Shown in pieces: positions 1-11,880 of a DNA stretch of 64,000 bases. Source of the stretch: Argopecten irradians (taxonomy: Eukaryota > Mollusca > Bivalvia > Pectinida > Pectinidae); the NCBI RefSeq assembly GCF_041381155.1, contig NC_091136.1:50024284-50088283 (forward strand). The letters run 5' to 3'. The stretch's first letter is position 1. Each line of letters opens with the position of its first letter. A model generated the notes under the pieces. That model worked only from the letters and a program-made list of their open reading frames with translations, did not search any database and had not been told where the DNA came from. The translations under genes and the position numbers were made by a program.

Positions 1-3000
1 ATTCAAATCACAATTTCTTAAAGGCTTGTTCTTATTAGCCAATCAGAGGGGATGTTAAAACGACAAGGCTATTGTTTACGTAATAGAATAACATAAATTA
101 TGAGGCTAATGAAAGTGCTAGTTAAGCAATATTGGATTATTAAAAGATAATGCTCAACAAATTAAAATTATAACCAGTTCACTTATATTACCGATACAGT
201 TTGACAATCAGGTTCCATTAGAACAAACCAAGAAACACTTACTGGGAGGCAGCTTTCAGTAAGGTTGCTAGTTTTCGGTTCTTTTTAAAAGCAGGAAATT
301 TCAAGGGGTATTATTATCTGCGCACATGGAAACAAAGAGTGCATCCTTGTACAAGTTACCTAAAAATACTGTAAGTAAATGATGATTATTGTGATCAATG
401 TTCATAACTAATCTATAACAATATATGCCTAAATCACACCAATTTAACGTTTAATTTGATAAGGAGGTGTGCGTTTGTATTTATAGCAAAGTCACAAAGT
501 CTTGCAAGCATGGCAGATATAAAAGAGAAAATAGTTAAGGAAAATCATCTCACAGTGTAAAACACAGATGTCTTAAATCTGTTGAGAACGACCTTGAAAC
601 ACGACCTTGACTAAATGGAGAAAAAGTGGACTTGTCATGTTGATGCTTTTAAATGTCAGTAGTGACTACATGATGTAAGAGACATTACAGATATATGAAG
701 TACCCTACACGATATTTCAGGGTGTTTATTTACAATGGAGATAACACGTAATGTGACAAGGTAGCCAAATCACACTCGATGTCCTGGTGTATTAAAGTCA
801 TGTAGTGATACCAAATTATAAAGTCACTATACACAAACCTTTATAGCATTGGATAAAACATATCATAAAGTTATAATGGGTACAGAACGTCACCAGCTAA
901 TAGTGTCAATGAAGGGTACAATAAACATTAAGTTCTTTTAATTTTGATACATGATTCAACATTTCACAATAGTGATTGGGATATTCTAGTTGTCGAATTC
1001 TATTCTTTCTTTGTACCCAATATTCCTGTAGTATTCAGAAGAGGGTTTTTATATTATGTAGCAAATATCTTCATGTGTATTAATTGATATGACATATTGT
1101 TAAGTTATTGATAACACTCAAGTAATACAATAATTATTAGAAATGTGTAAATGTTTTCAATTACGACCTTGTAGCACCATTTCAGACTATCTATCTCTAT
1201 TTGAAATAAGTTATCCTCAAAAATGCCAACGTATGCAGATAGGCTTCATTTGTTCCGGAAACACTTCCATAAGTACATATTTTGAATAAGCATATAATGA
1301 AACAACAGAAGATCATATCCTGATGTTTAAATCAACCCACACCTTCATAAGCATTGATCGATAAATTAACGGAGGGTGTGGATATAATCACAGACGTTAA
1401 TCAGCAAACACTTCTTTAAAATATCACCAATGTAATCCTCATGTTGATTAAAATAACGGCTATCATCTATATGATATCATATTTGTAAAGCTGTATTAAT
1501 TCTGTCTGTGTATTCTAGAATTTCACAATAGACCTATGTTATAATTTACAACATCTACTCACAGTGACTAGTTTTGCTACACGTGTGAAACGCCAAAATT
1601 TATAACACGAAGTAACTTAATGCTAAGAACTAAGGAAAACCATGCTGTGGATATATATTAATAATATCTAAGCAATATTTTCTAACTTGGCAATTTTTTT
1701 TGCGAAAAAGGGGAGAGGGGACATGTAATTGTATGTGTATCAGAACACAACATTAAGGATGTTCAAAAAGGCAGACGTTATGGAAAATCGAGCGTTTTGG
1801 CGTCATCTTATTTATAGACAACATTCACCATAACATCATTGTCAGATATATTTCTTTTTCAAAAGGTATAGTTATTAAAATGAACCCAATGAATATCATG
1901 TCATTCAAAAAGATTATCTCTAGCCTCGTAATGAAAAAGAAAACAAAACCGTTAAGCTTTAATTTCAATTTAAACAAATTCTATTTCAAAAATATTTGAA
2001 AAAGGATCGAACGACAAGCATAGCCTATATGAGTTATCTCCCTAAATAACAACTAGTACATGGCAAAATACATAAAATACCTTATTAAAGTTAAATTTTA
2101 ATACGATGAAAATGCTTATGTGTCGGGAGCAGTCACTCGTTTCAAATAAGTTCAGGTTATGCACATCGAATGTTGTTTTTTTGTGCATATATCGTAATAT
2201 ACATATACATGTAGTAAATCTTATTTTTATTGTATTTTCGTGTTTCACGATATGTTTCATGAAAAAGAAAAGGACATACCATAATGAGGAAATGCTATTG
2301 TGTAACATTTCATGAATTTAAAATACATTCTGCAGCATTAAATACATTTGTAACCGCTTCGCTGCTTTAGCTTGATTCCCAATATTCAATGTAACTTATA
2401 TTTATTAGTGTTAAAACAAAATATTGCACATGAAATATATTAATTAAAGAGTAGATAAAAAGCAACGCATGAATTGTTTAATTTGGAATTTAAAATAAAA
2501 TATCCATTGTATTGAATGGCTGCGGATAAACAGAACAGTTTAATATATGTGTACCTGTCACGTTTATATCTAACGTGATAGGAGAATTGTGTAACAGAAC
2601 TTGGCGTATGGCAACTACTAGTCCATAAAGCATATTTAAACAACACCTCGTATAGTACAGCAACCGTTTCATTTGAAATGGCCAACGTATGCAAACAAAA
2701 ATATTGACCAATTGATTTGAGTTACAAATCTGAAAATCAAACCCGTCTTACCTATCCCTAAATCCTCACAGAATAACCGATTTTGTGCTGTTTCAAAGGT
2801 AAACCTTTACATATCTAGCAGTCTTAATATTCCATTTAAAACATCTCAGAGCAAACAGCTTCATTGAGTAAAATTGATTTAAGTAAAGTAGCTCCTGTGT
2901 TTGTTTTGCTCTCCATTAAGCCTAGTTCAACACGACAAAGAACCCTAACAGAGCATCGCCACCTTGAGCAATACTTGAAGACGTAATCGTGTTCTCGACA

Positions 3001-3003
3001 CAG
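1..3003. other. AT-rich intergenic DNA, no gene seen
   Basis: Reading frames here are short and have the composition expected of AT-rich noncoding DNA. No exon with both a plausible acceptor and a plausible donor stands out, and no clear repeat structure was found. Confidence 0.6.
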
Positions 3004-3109
3004 ATCACGGTACAATGGCCAAATAATCCCTCGCACTGTAGTGACAAGTGTGCAGGATTAAGCAACGCCGCCATTGTCATTGGAACCGGAAGTAGCGTCA
3101 TGATCCAAG
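3004..3109 (+). CDS. Candidate internal or first coding exon of an unrecognised gene (weak)
   Basis: The stretch is bounded by a CAG acceptor ending at 3003 and a G|GTATGT donor at 3110. It is 106 bp and open in phase 0, with two cysteines and a hydrophobic AAIVIGTG-type run, and ends on a single leftover G. The next candidate exon, at 3948, needs exactly one donated base, so the phases fit and would create an Asp codon. An ATG at 3100-3102 lies in this frame and could be the true start, giving a very short first exon. I do not recognise the protein. The same bases also look like an ETS/YY1 promoter block, which competes with the exon reading. Confidence 0.22.
3053..3095. promoter_or_regulatory. 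ETS- plus YY1-like promoter block (candidate)
   Basis: GCCGCCATTG, the reverse of the YY1 core ATGGCGGC, lies at about 3067-3076. An ETS core ACCGGAAGT follows about 10 bases later. This pairing is typical of housekeeping promoters. On the minus strand the YY1-type match contains an ATG with A at -3 and G at +4, opening a frame of about 53 codons. Local GC is well above the surrounding DNA. No TATA box is evident. Whether transcripts start here in either direction cannot be told from sequence. Confidence 0.3.
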
Positions 3110-3947
3110 GTATGTCAACATTGTGTTTCAGGAGAACACTGTGGCCGTGGCGTATTTACCTTGGCTTTGTTGACTGGTTGTCATTAACTCTGGCGTTTAG
3201 AGACTAGAGTGTTATTTCTGTGACCATTATACTCGGCTAATGACGATAATATCCACAGTTTCACGCCTCAGCTAAATCAAACAGTTCTATAACCAACACT
3301 GTACAGACGTTATATGTACTTCTGCCAGACAATCAGAAACGAACCATATCTTGATGGCATGTTAAGTCCCGAAATCAGTCAATGTCAATCTAGCTAAGAG
3401 GTCATAGCGCCACCAGTTACATAATGGGTTATAATGAGTTAGACCTCAAACGCTTACTCCTATTGGTCATATATGTTGGGCTTCTCTGTCAAGCTTAGGG
3501 AGTGTTTGTCAGATAACATAGGAATTTACATTAAAATCACTGGTATTTTGTGTTCAACAATGATAATTCACTTTGTTACCAGTTAGAATGATAAGAACAT
3601 ATTTTGAAGTTGAGCGAAAGCGAATGTAGAAATGTAGAAAGACTTGACAATATCCATTTATTTCTCTTGAAATACATATGTCTATTTCCAAAGTTACTTG
3701 GAATACATTATTTATGTTTGTATATCAATCATAATACTTTATTTTTATCATGTTTGCAGCATGATAAAAGAGCAAAAACAGAACGGAAGAAAAAATGCAA
3801 AAAGATATTGCAGAAAACAAGAATGAGAACGCACCAAAGGAATATTCACCAGAACTTCAGAAAGATGTCAGTTATTGAGTATGTATGCATTAGTTGTTTG
3901 GAATTTCGCTATGTTACTTACCATAATATATGTTTTTGTTGATGCAG

Positions 3948-4033
3948 ATGTTTCCTTAGATATGGACAATTACAGTGATAGCGGGACCACGGATCAAGAC
4001 GTTGATGAAAAGACATTGGAATGGGAGAAATAG
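3948..4033 (+). CDS. Candidate terminal coding exon of an unrecognised gene (weak)
   Basis: A TTTTTGTTGATGCAG acceptor ends at 3947. With one base taken from the previous exon, the frame reads about 28 acidic, Ser/Asp/Glu-rich residues ending TLEWEK before a TAG at 4031-4033. The composition is that of a disordered acidic tail and differs from nearby random frames. It is phase-compatible with the candidate exon at 3004-3109. A second acceptor-like AG near 3815 also leads, in a phase-1 frame, into a short charged peptide ending PELQKDVSY before a TGA, so an alternative 3' exon is possible. Without transcript evidence this stays a weak call. Confidence 0.22.
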
Positions 4034-5473
4034 AAGGCTTAACAGCATTTGACCCCCAGCGCCATATGCTATGATATTAATAGAAACAATTTTACAAAAT
4101 TAAACCGAAAGTTGTTTGGTTCCTTAAATTCATTGTTAATACACAAAACGTAATGTCTGAAGTTATTCCAGCTTCCTCATTTTTCTTTTGTTTCCGCTTT
4201 TACCATCCGATTTAACTTGGAAATAGGCTTGAAAAGAAATTGATCCATATAATGCACGTTACGTGTCTTCGGCAATCTCTTAATAATGACCTTGTTACAT
4301 TCTTACAACTTACACTATATATTGATCCTTAAAACAGTTTTTTCTTCGAAGGCAAGCAATACTAGATGTATCCCGACACATAGGGACATAATTACAATTT
4401 GTTATATCAACAAGCTTTCTCAATCTTCGGTAAAAGATTTCATGAAGATTTTCCCCAAAAATATTGCTTAATTCGTCGGGCTGCAAAAAAAAAACAAAAA
4501 AACAAAACAAAACAAAAAAACCCATTGCCATTGTTGAATGACGTTGCAAAAAACGTCAACTTCCGGTCATGTGCGGAGCTTCTAAGGGTTTTTTCCCTGG
4601 GGTTATTTCCCTCGCCTTCCAATTCCGGTCAAATATCTAACTTATTCAATGTCATGTGATCAAGTTTAATCCAAACAGAACATAATAAATAAAGGAAAGT
4701 ATAATAATACCAGATGTACCATTGACTGTATATGATATATCTATTCATATTATTGTTTGAAGTAACAGTAAAATTTGGACTTAAGCTTTACTTTAAACTT
4801 ATTACTTTCATTGGTCATATGACATAGAGTACCTCAAATGAGCTTTAAAAGTATATAGAATACGTATAAATTATTACTAAAACTAATGTATTCTGTTGTT
4901 TGTCATTTTACTCTCCTCAACAAAATAACAAAACACCTCTAAGTCAAACACGAGTTTAGTGTTTTAAGATATGTTTACCTCTTGTTGACGAATCAACATA
5001 TATCCATAAATTGTCTGTGATAAAAATCATAAATCGAAGTAAAATTTTAATCTACAGGAAACGCCTAAAAGCTTTTTAGTATCAAATTCATAATAGCCTG
5101 AGTTAGTACGAAGACGTATTGTCTGGTGATCGAAATATACACTACTTAAAAGCATTAATCTGTCTATGAATTATTTACTTCGATACAATATAGAAGCAGA
5201 TAATTCGATTAATCTTTCAATTACTTCGATAAACAGGTTTCAGGAAATATTGTGTCTTGAATATTTATTCCAAATTAATATTGTATTAATAGTTTTTCCC
5301 ACGACGAAAACCGACACAAATTTGATATAAGATACTGATATCTATTTTTTCGTTATTTATAGCAAGAGTTACTGGGTGTGTTTATTAGATTTCCGTATTT
5401 TCTATCCACCTGAAAAACCAATTTGGGTTATTGTCATATGTATACTGTTTATTTGCATGAAAGTCAACAACAG
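4034..5473. other. AT-rich intergenic DNA with an A-rich run
   Basis: No gene is visible. An adenine-rich run interrupted by single C residues spans about 4484-4520 and could be a decayed retroelement tail, but no SINE head is recognisable beside it. Confidence 0.5.
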
Positions 5474-5482
5474 CATAGAACG

Positions 5483-6047
5483 TAGCCCGAGATACTCTGG
5501 CCCTGACACCAGACTTAGACATTATGACAGATAGACGTCTGGTTTTGGGCCAGAGCGCAGTAGTACACGAAAACCTGGAATAAGCCGACACCGTTTGGTA
5601 TCGGGCCAGGTACTCTCCGATTCAGACTACTTACAAAATATTACCACCGAGAATCGCCACTTACCTTGGTCTTTTCAACAAATGAATAATTAACTACTCA
5701 TAGCCATCCATTTCAACACGCATGCATGTTCTATTGTGTCAACACAGTAGTTTCTTTTCCGCAACTTTAAATTTTCCTCATCGTCGTCGCCATTTTATCG
5801 TAGTATGCAAATCATCTTTGATCTCGACGGATTGCTATATTTGGGTAGATATGATATTCATTTGTTGAATAGACTAAGGTTAGTGGTGATTCTCGGTGGT
5901 CAGTCTGAATCGGAGAGTACATGGCTCGATACCAAACGGTGTCGGCTTATTCCAGGTTTTCGAGTACTACTGCGCTCTGGCCCTAAACCAGACATCTATC
6001 TGTCATAATGTCTAAGTCTGGTGTCAGGGCCAGAGTATCTCGGGCTA
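5483..6047. mobile_element. Fold-back DNA transposon with ~200-bp inverted termini and 9-bp target duplication
   Basis: The left arm starts TAGCCCGAGATACTC at 5483 and is matched by its reverse complement ending at 6047. The first ~150 bp of the arms differ at only a few positions, and weaker pairing continues to about 5690 on the left and 5853 on the right. The 9 bases CATAGAACG sit directly outside both ends, at 5474-5482 and 6048-6056, which is a clean target-site duplication. The ~160-bp centre has no transposase frame, so the element is non-autonomous. A 9-bp duplication with long termini is the pattern of Mutator-like elements, but I cannot assign a family. The high arm identity suggests a fairly recent insertion. 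Short open frames in each arm are mirror images of each other and not genes. Confidence 0.88.
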
Positions 6048-6056
6048 CATAGAACG

Positions 6057-9000
6057 CAGCGAGGAAATATCAACACAGTAAACATAATGATACAGTTAGC
6101 AGAAGTTATATTGTTTGTTCATAGAAATAGAAAAGTTACTGCTTGAAAAAATGACGTTTCTGAAGCATTAAAATGGTTATAATCTGTCCCTTTCAGGTTT
6201 TATATCAAGACACTATGTTATAGACGACTGACGTTAAAGTGAGTTTGGTGTTATCAATCGTGATTTAGTAGCTATTGAAATTTCCGCCTACCATACTCTC
6301 AACAAGTAAAACAAATATTGGTTAATATATGTAAATGAACCAATTGTCAGTTCCACCTACTTGATAAGAGCTAATTTTGACAGCAGGAAACAGATGAAGA
6401 TTTATGTGAATACATTATGTCACGCTGCCACACCTGTTTTAAGAATATTTGAATTTACCAAAAAAGCGTCATAATAATGCCATTAAAATGGCGATAATCT
6501 ACATTGTTTCAAATTCACATGATGTATCCAGGGAAATATATTTTATACAAAGTTTTAATTAATTCCACTGTCTTCCGGGTGCTTTTTGTTTTAATGTTTG
6601 ACTTGGTATGTATAGTTAATATCTGGCATGTTGCTGTCGATCTAATATTCAGTCCACACCCGTCCGTATATCGCTTGAGCAGACGACATACCACTGGAGG
6701 GTAGTCGATAACTATAAACAATGGTAGCTACAAAAGCTGTGGCGCTAATACTTAAAGACTTATTGTGTTAAAACTAATAACTTTTACTAATAGTGACAAC
6801 TCACAGGTTTCGAAACACATTAAATATTTATAATCGATCGTCCCGTATGATAGGAAAGGTGACATTGGCTAAATCGTTGAACCATGCTTCCTTATTCAAT
6901 GATAGCCATGATTTATTGCAAACCAGTGTATATCATTTCCTAATCGATTTATGCAAAACTTCAGTTATGGTCGGTCTCCGTGTGGTAAGTAAAACAAACA
7001 AATCATTTGTTAATATTATATCAGAACAAACATATTTTCTTTACATCTATAACCATTGAAAGTTAAAAAAGAATCCGGAAAATGGAATGTTGACCATTGC
7101 TGTATGAAGATATGATATCTAGATAAGATAACATATCTATGAAATTCAATGGAAGCCTTCTTATTATAAATACACTCAGTAACCATTGTTTATCGGTTTT
7201 AATGACACTCCCCCACACGTATCTAAAAGTACCACTCATTATCAAGGTCAGATTATGATAATGTTTGTACAAAGCTAATAACACATCTATTATGTTTGGC
7301 TTTTAAATCAAATCATATCATATAGGCTTGGCGAAATAATGCGACAAAACTGAAACTAACCATACAGGTTACAGGAAAGATAACGGAAAAGTTTATAATA
7401 GTATGCTGATTTTACCTACATAAAAATGTATGGCTGAAATCGTTCATCAAGCATTGAACGCTTAATCTCCCAGTGTATCTGGTTCTACTGCCATTGTGTC
7501 CCGGCCCCCACAAATCTAATCATTCATGTATGTTTGTCTTTATTTTATTATTTGACTATGCATTTTAAACGATTTGATCATCATATATGTCAAGTATTGA
7601 CCTCAATTAATTTAAAAACATAAATACAAAATTGAAATGGCCCATCTTTGTGGTTTACCAGACTGTTCAGTAACATATAAAGTGCATGCCCGCTTTGTAG
7701 TTTTATATTCGAACTACTAGGTACCATCGTTTCTGATTGTAGTAAGTTATGATGCCTTGGGCGGTTTAACGATCTTATTTCAATTTATTGCGTCTACTAG
7801 TGGTTTTTGCTATAGACCTTTTTCTGACACAACTCGGGTTTGGCTCGGGACAAACTCAATTAATTAACAACATTTCATAAAAAATTAGAGCATGCTCTCT
7901 AGGATTAATGAAGGTTGTTTTGAACATCAAATAAACGTTTTCTCAATATTCTTCGTTGAACAAAATTTTGACTGTACTTTCTCAAAACGCTTCGGTTTGA
8001 AAATTTGCATTGATTAGCTTCCGCTTCCGTTGGAATTAAGTGTAGTTATGACAAGCAGATCATCAGATGGTCTTCGTGAAAACCCCACTGTTTTATGTTG
8101 ATTCAACAAATACGACGTTGATTATCTGTATATATTTGTTATGCATGCTGTGTGTCATAAGACAGATAAGCCGCAGACACGCAGTAAATTATACATCAAA
8201 GATGCAGCAGCATAACGAGCATAAAGGGAAGTAACTGGCATTTCATTTCAGACTAGGAGAAAACAATGGAAGTCTTTTGTATCAGCAGTCTCTGGTAGCA
8301 AATTAGGCACTGCACGCCACTAATGATTAAAATAAGACGAATATCGCCATATTAATTCTTTGATGAGAAGCTGTGCTAATTTTTCAAACTTGGGGAGGCT
8401 AACAAGACGACCGCGTCTCATTGCCTAATAAAGTACTAGTTATCAGCGTTATCGGGTATACTTTGCAGCTTGAAGTTAGGATTTCGTATGATAAGTAAAG
8501 CTGAAGCCATTAAAAAAGCTTAAAACTAGTGGTGTATTAATCAGATGTAACTGTAGAGAAGATAAGCCAATTTTTGTCCTATATAAAAGGACAGTGTTTG
8601 AAACAGCATTATCAATACCTCACACCTTGCAGGAAAGTGTATCAGATTCACTTATGATATAAACCTAAAATGATAGAATTGTTAAAGATGAAATTTCTGC
8701 AGCAGTAAATCGTGGTAAATAATCTTAATGACACACTGAGAATGGCTTAAGTACAGTTAGGAATCTAAACAGATAACTATCAGATAGATCAGATTGGAAA
8801 CATACCACCCTTCGCTGGAATACATTCAATGTTATCTGCACCATTCTAGCTCCTCACTCCCAAACTATCTGATGATTCGATATTAAGAAAAAAGCAAATG
8901 TACTTTACATTTTTTCAGCGCAAAACACCATATTTCTGAAAATTATGTTTTTTTGGAATCGTTAGTTTAATAACAGTTATATTTATCAAGAAAAATACGA

Positions 9001-9179
9001 TTTATTTGAGAACGATGCAATGCTATATAAATTATATTTTTTCATGACACTAGATATTTTAGATTATTACTAAAAGTCAACATGAATGACATATGCTTTG
9101 TCCAAACTTAGATAGCACAAGTCTTTCTCAACCCACGCTCAGAGTGTTAGTTAAACTTAACGATACATAACACCAAATT
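6057..9179. other. AT-rich intergenic DNA, no gene seen
   Basis: Only short, low-complexity reading frames occur on either strand, and none has credible splice sites with coding-like composition. No strong repeat was noticed. Confidence 0.55.
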
Positions 9180-9515
9180 ATAAATCATAAAAATATAATT
9201 AATTTTTCATTGTTTTCATACCAAATCTGGCTTTCTGATTGGCCAATATTTTTTTTGCATACCACTATGAAAAAAAAAAATCCGAGAATGGCGCGAAACC
9301 CCGACGTTATCGTGACGTCACAATAGAGACATTGACGTTGCGTGTTTTTCGGAAAAAAAGAATCCCTTGAAAAACCACTATAATGTTACATTTAAACATA
9401 CTTCATTTTATCAAATAGAGTATAAAATTAATTATAAGTATTAATGTCACTATTTTTTAATTTTATCGCGTTATGAAAAAAAAAATTGTTTGCAAACTTT
9501 TGTGAATCCGCGTAA
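9180..9515 (-). repeat. Inverted copy of the CRE-palindrome dispersed repeat family
   Basis: Read on the minus strand, this matches the units clustered at 35440-37320. The order is a TTTGCAAAC block, a block with GTGACATTAATACTTATAATTA, an AT-rich spacer, CGCAACGTCAATG, the CRE-type palindrome TGACGTCA followed by CGATAACGTCGG, then GGCCAATCAGAAAGCCAG. The near-identical order of blocks 26 kb apart and in opposite orientation marks an interspersed element. No coding capacity is visible. Confidence 0.7.
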
Positions 9516-9994
9516 ATCATAAAAATATAAATTAGGAAAAAATTGAAAATATTGATGATGAATAAATAACCTATTCATTTCGATAAAAATAGACAAACCA
9601 ATAATGGTCACGTGCTGTTTAAAAGTTATTTTTTTATCAATTAAAAATTCAACGTATGGTATTGCTTCTTGATGTGGCTATAGTATATTGATGTTTTGTT
9701 ATGTTAACAAGCGCTGTGATAGTTAGTATTAGTTTGGAGAATATAAATCGGAGATAGAAAAATGGTAATATCAGTCTGTCACTCGACTGACTATGTTAAT
9801 TTCAGCATTTCACCTCTGACGTGAAATAATCGGTAAACGAATTTATAATTATAACGTAGTGCTCAGAAAAATAAAGAAAATTGAAGTCAAATATTAGGGA
9901 ATGATTATTCGCGAAATTAAGGAAAAGTTGAAAAAAAGATTATTGAAAATAGTTTGATAATTTTGTCAAAATACAGTTTTATTTATTTTGTTCT

Positions 9995-10215
9995 TTTTTC
10001 ATCTTTTACTAATTGTAAAAGTACATAATTTGTCCCTCCTTTTTCATCTTTTACTTACTGTAAAAGTACATAATTTGTCACTCTTTTTTCATCTTTTACT
10101 TACTCTAAAAGTACATATTTTGTCCCTCCTTTTTCATCTTTTACTTACTGTATAAGTACATATTTTATCACTCCTTTTTCATTTTTACTTACTGTAAATG
10201 TACATATTTTGGCGC
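9995..10215. repeat. Tandem repeat, 45-bp unit, five copies
   Basis: The block TTCATCTTTTACTTACTG recurs at starts near 9999, 10044, 10089, 10134 and 10179, so the period is 45 bp. Each unit also holds a GTAAAAGTACATA block that partly mirrors the TTTTAC block, so each copy could form a small hairpin. Copies differ by a few substitutions, and the last lacks one base block. Confidence 0.85.
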
Positions 10216-11249
10216 TATCACATTAAAGCGCAGTGATGATTTCGTGCATTATTGATAATTACTATACTTACATCAAGAAGGAAATACAATTGACACAATT
10301 AGCTACAATAAGACTATGAAATATATATGTTAACAAAAAATCTTTTACAAAATTGACGAGTTAAAAACTTAAAAAATCTGAATAAGGTATTAATATGTTT
10401 TACATAGATTTCACTGAATGAAAAGGAACGTTAAAAATTGATGATACAATTTGGTGACTTGATCGACAAAGTGGTTGCATTGTCCATTGTAGTTTTAACT
10501 CGGAGATAATGTCTCTAATCAGTACATGTAAAGTAGGTCAGTGAGTATTGATTAGCAATATCTAAACATTATCCTTATCGTTACAAGTGAAATATAAAAA
10601 TGTAGGACGAGGGTGTCAAAACACAAGTCAAAATTTACTAGACAAGCCGAATTACAAGTGTTGGCTATCATTAACATCACAAATCAAATTCCTAGGGGCA
10701 ATAAAAACAGCGAAAGTGTAAGCTATATGAATTTTCCCCGTATTTCAATGCCCCTGATAAGTAACATTAGCGCCACACATTAATCTCACTAAGATTATTT
10801 TAACAACCGCTACGTTATACACTGTCTAATCGTGCAGTTGTCCTTGGTTTCCGCTACTAGTCGAACCCACAATCTGCGGGGTGACCTCTTTGTCATTTGT
10901 GGTGCCGGGTTTTCAAAAATGTTGCGCAATCGGTTCCATCTTAAAAGGATAGACAGGACTTTATCCCCGACAAGGATTCCTATCTTTCACAGGATAGGGA
11001 TGTCTATCAGAGTATTGACGGGTACACAAATGGTCCCTTGTCAGTGGCGGAGACGGAGGTGTCATGATGCCCAAATGACGACCCGGATCAGCATATGTCT
11101 TCAGATTTAGGACGCATATTCTACAGATAAGATGTAATTAACGTGTAGATTTTGTTAAGATTTTCCAATTCTCAATAACCATAAAAGTAATGTGCAGGGT
11201 GTGAGTTATCCTGAATAAAGACCCATGGATGAGGTAATGTTCAGGCCTA
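10216..11249. other. Intergenic DNA, no gene assigned
   Basis: A 92-codon frame at 10832-11110 lies in a patch with higher GC than its surroundings. It has no recognisable domain and no convincing splice context, so I do not call it a gene. Confidence 0.45.
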
Positions 11250-11880
11250 AGTGTATTGGAGGCAAATTAAACGGAAAAAAACGTTGCAGAGCTTTTTGGA
11301 ACAGATTGACAGTGGGGAATAGAAGACAGTCGAAAAAGCCAATATACATAAGTCGTCTAAAGATATCATAGATAACAACAGAATATAAATTGCATAGAAC
11401 TTGAGGATGAAGAGAGAAAGATGGAATAAATAAAGTATGGAAAGTATAGATGAGGATGAGATGGGTGAACGGAGCTTAAAAAGATGATGAGACGATGGAG
11501 AATGGTCACGATGAAGAGAAAGACAATGTAGAAGACGGCACAGCATTGAAGGAAGGAGATATTAAAAAAGGTGTATGGAAGTAACGGGGGGGGAGGAGGA
11601 AAGGCAATAGAGTAAACAGAAACAGAAGAAATAAAAAGAGGATGAAGAGGGGGAGTAAGAGAGAAACATGTTGGATGAGTATGAGAATGAACGACGGTGA
11701 TAAAGAGGAGAAAAATCAGGATGATGACTACACGAAAAGAAGGGCACAAATCAAGAGGGAAACGAAAGAAAAGGGAAATTAGAAAGGGGGGAGTAAATTG
11801 AGGATATCTTTAATGCGTAAGATGAATAAATAATCAGGCATTATCAGAACAAGAAAGAAATGGACAAAATGAAGGAGGTC
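11250..11880. repeat. Purine-rich (GA) low-complexity tract
   Basis: The plus strand is dominated by GATGAAGAG, GAGAGAAAG and similar purine words for about 600 bp, with only scattered pyrimidines. The Ser/His/Leu-rich minus-strand frames here, up to 127 codons, follow from the skew and are not genes. Confidence 0.65.

Noticed and set aside
4484..4520. A-rich run as a retrogene poly(A) tail
   Set aside because: The run is interrupted by C residues, and no processed-gene or SINE body could be recognised beside it.
5385..6008. Two ~67-codon open frames on opposite strands
   Set aside because: They fall in the mirrored arms of the fold-back transposon and largely mirror one another.
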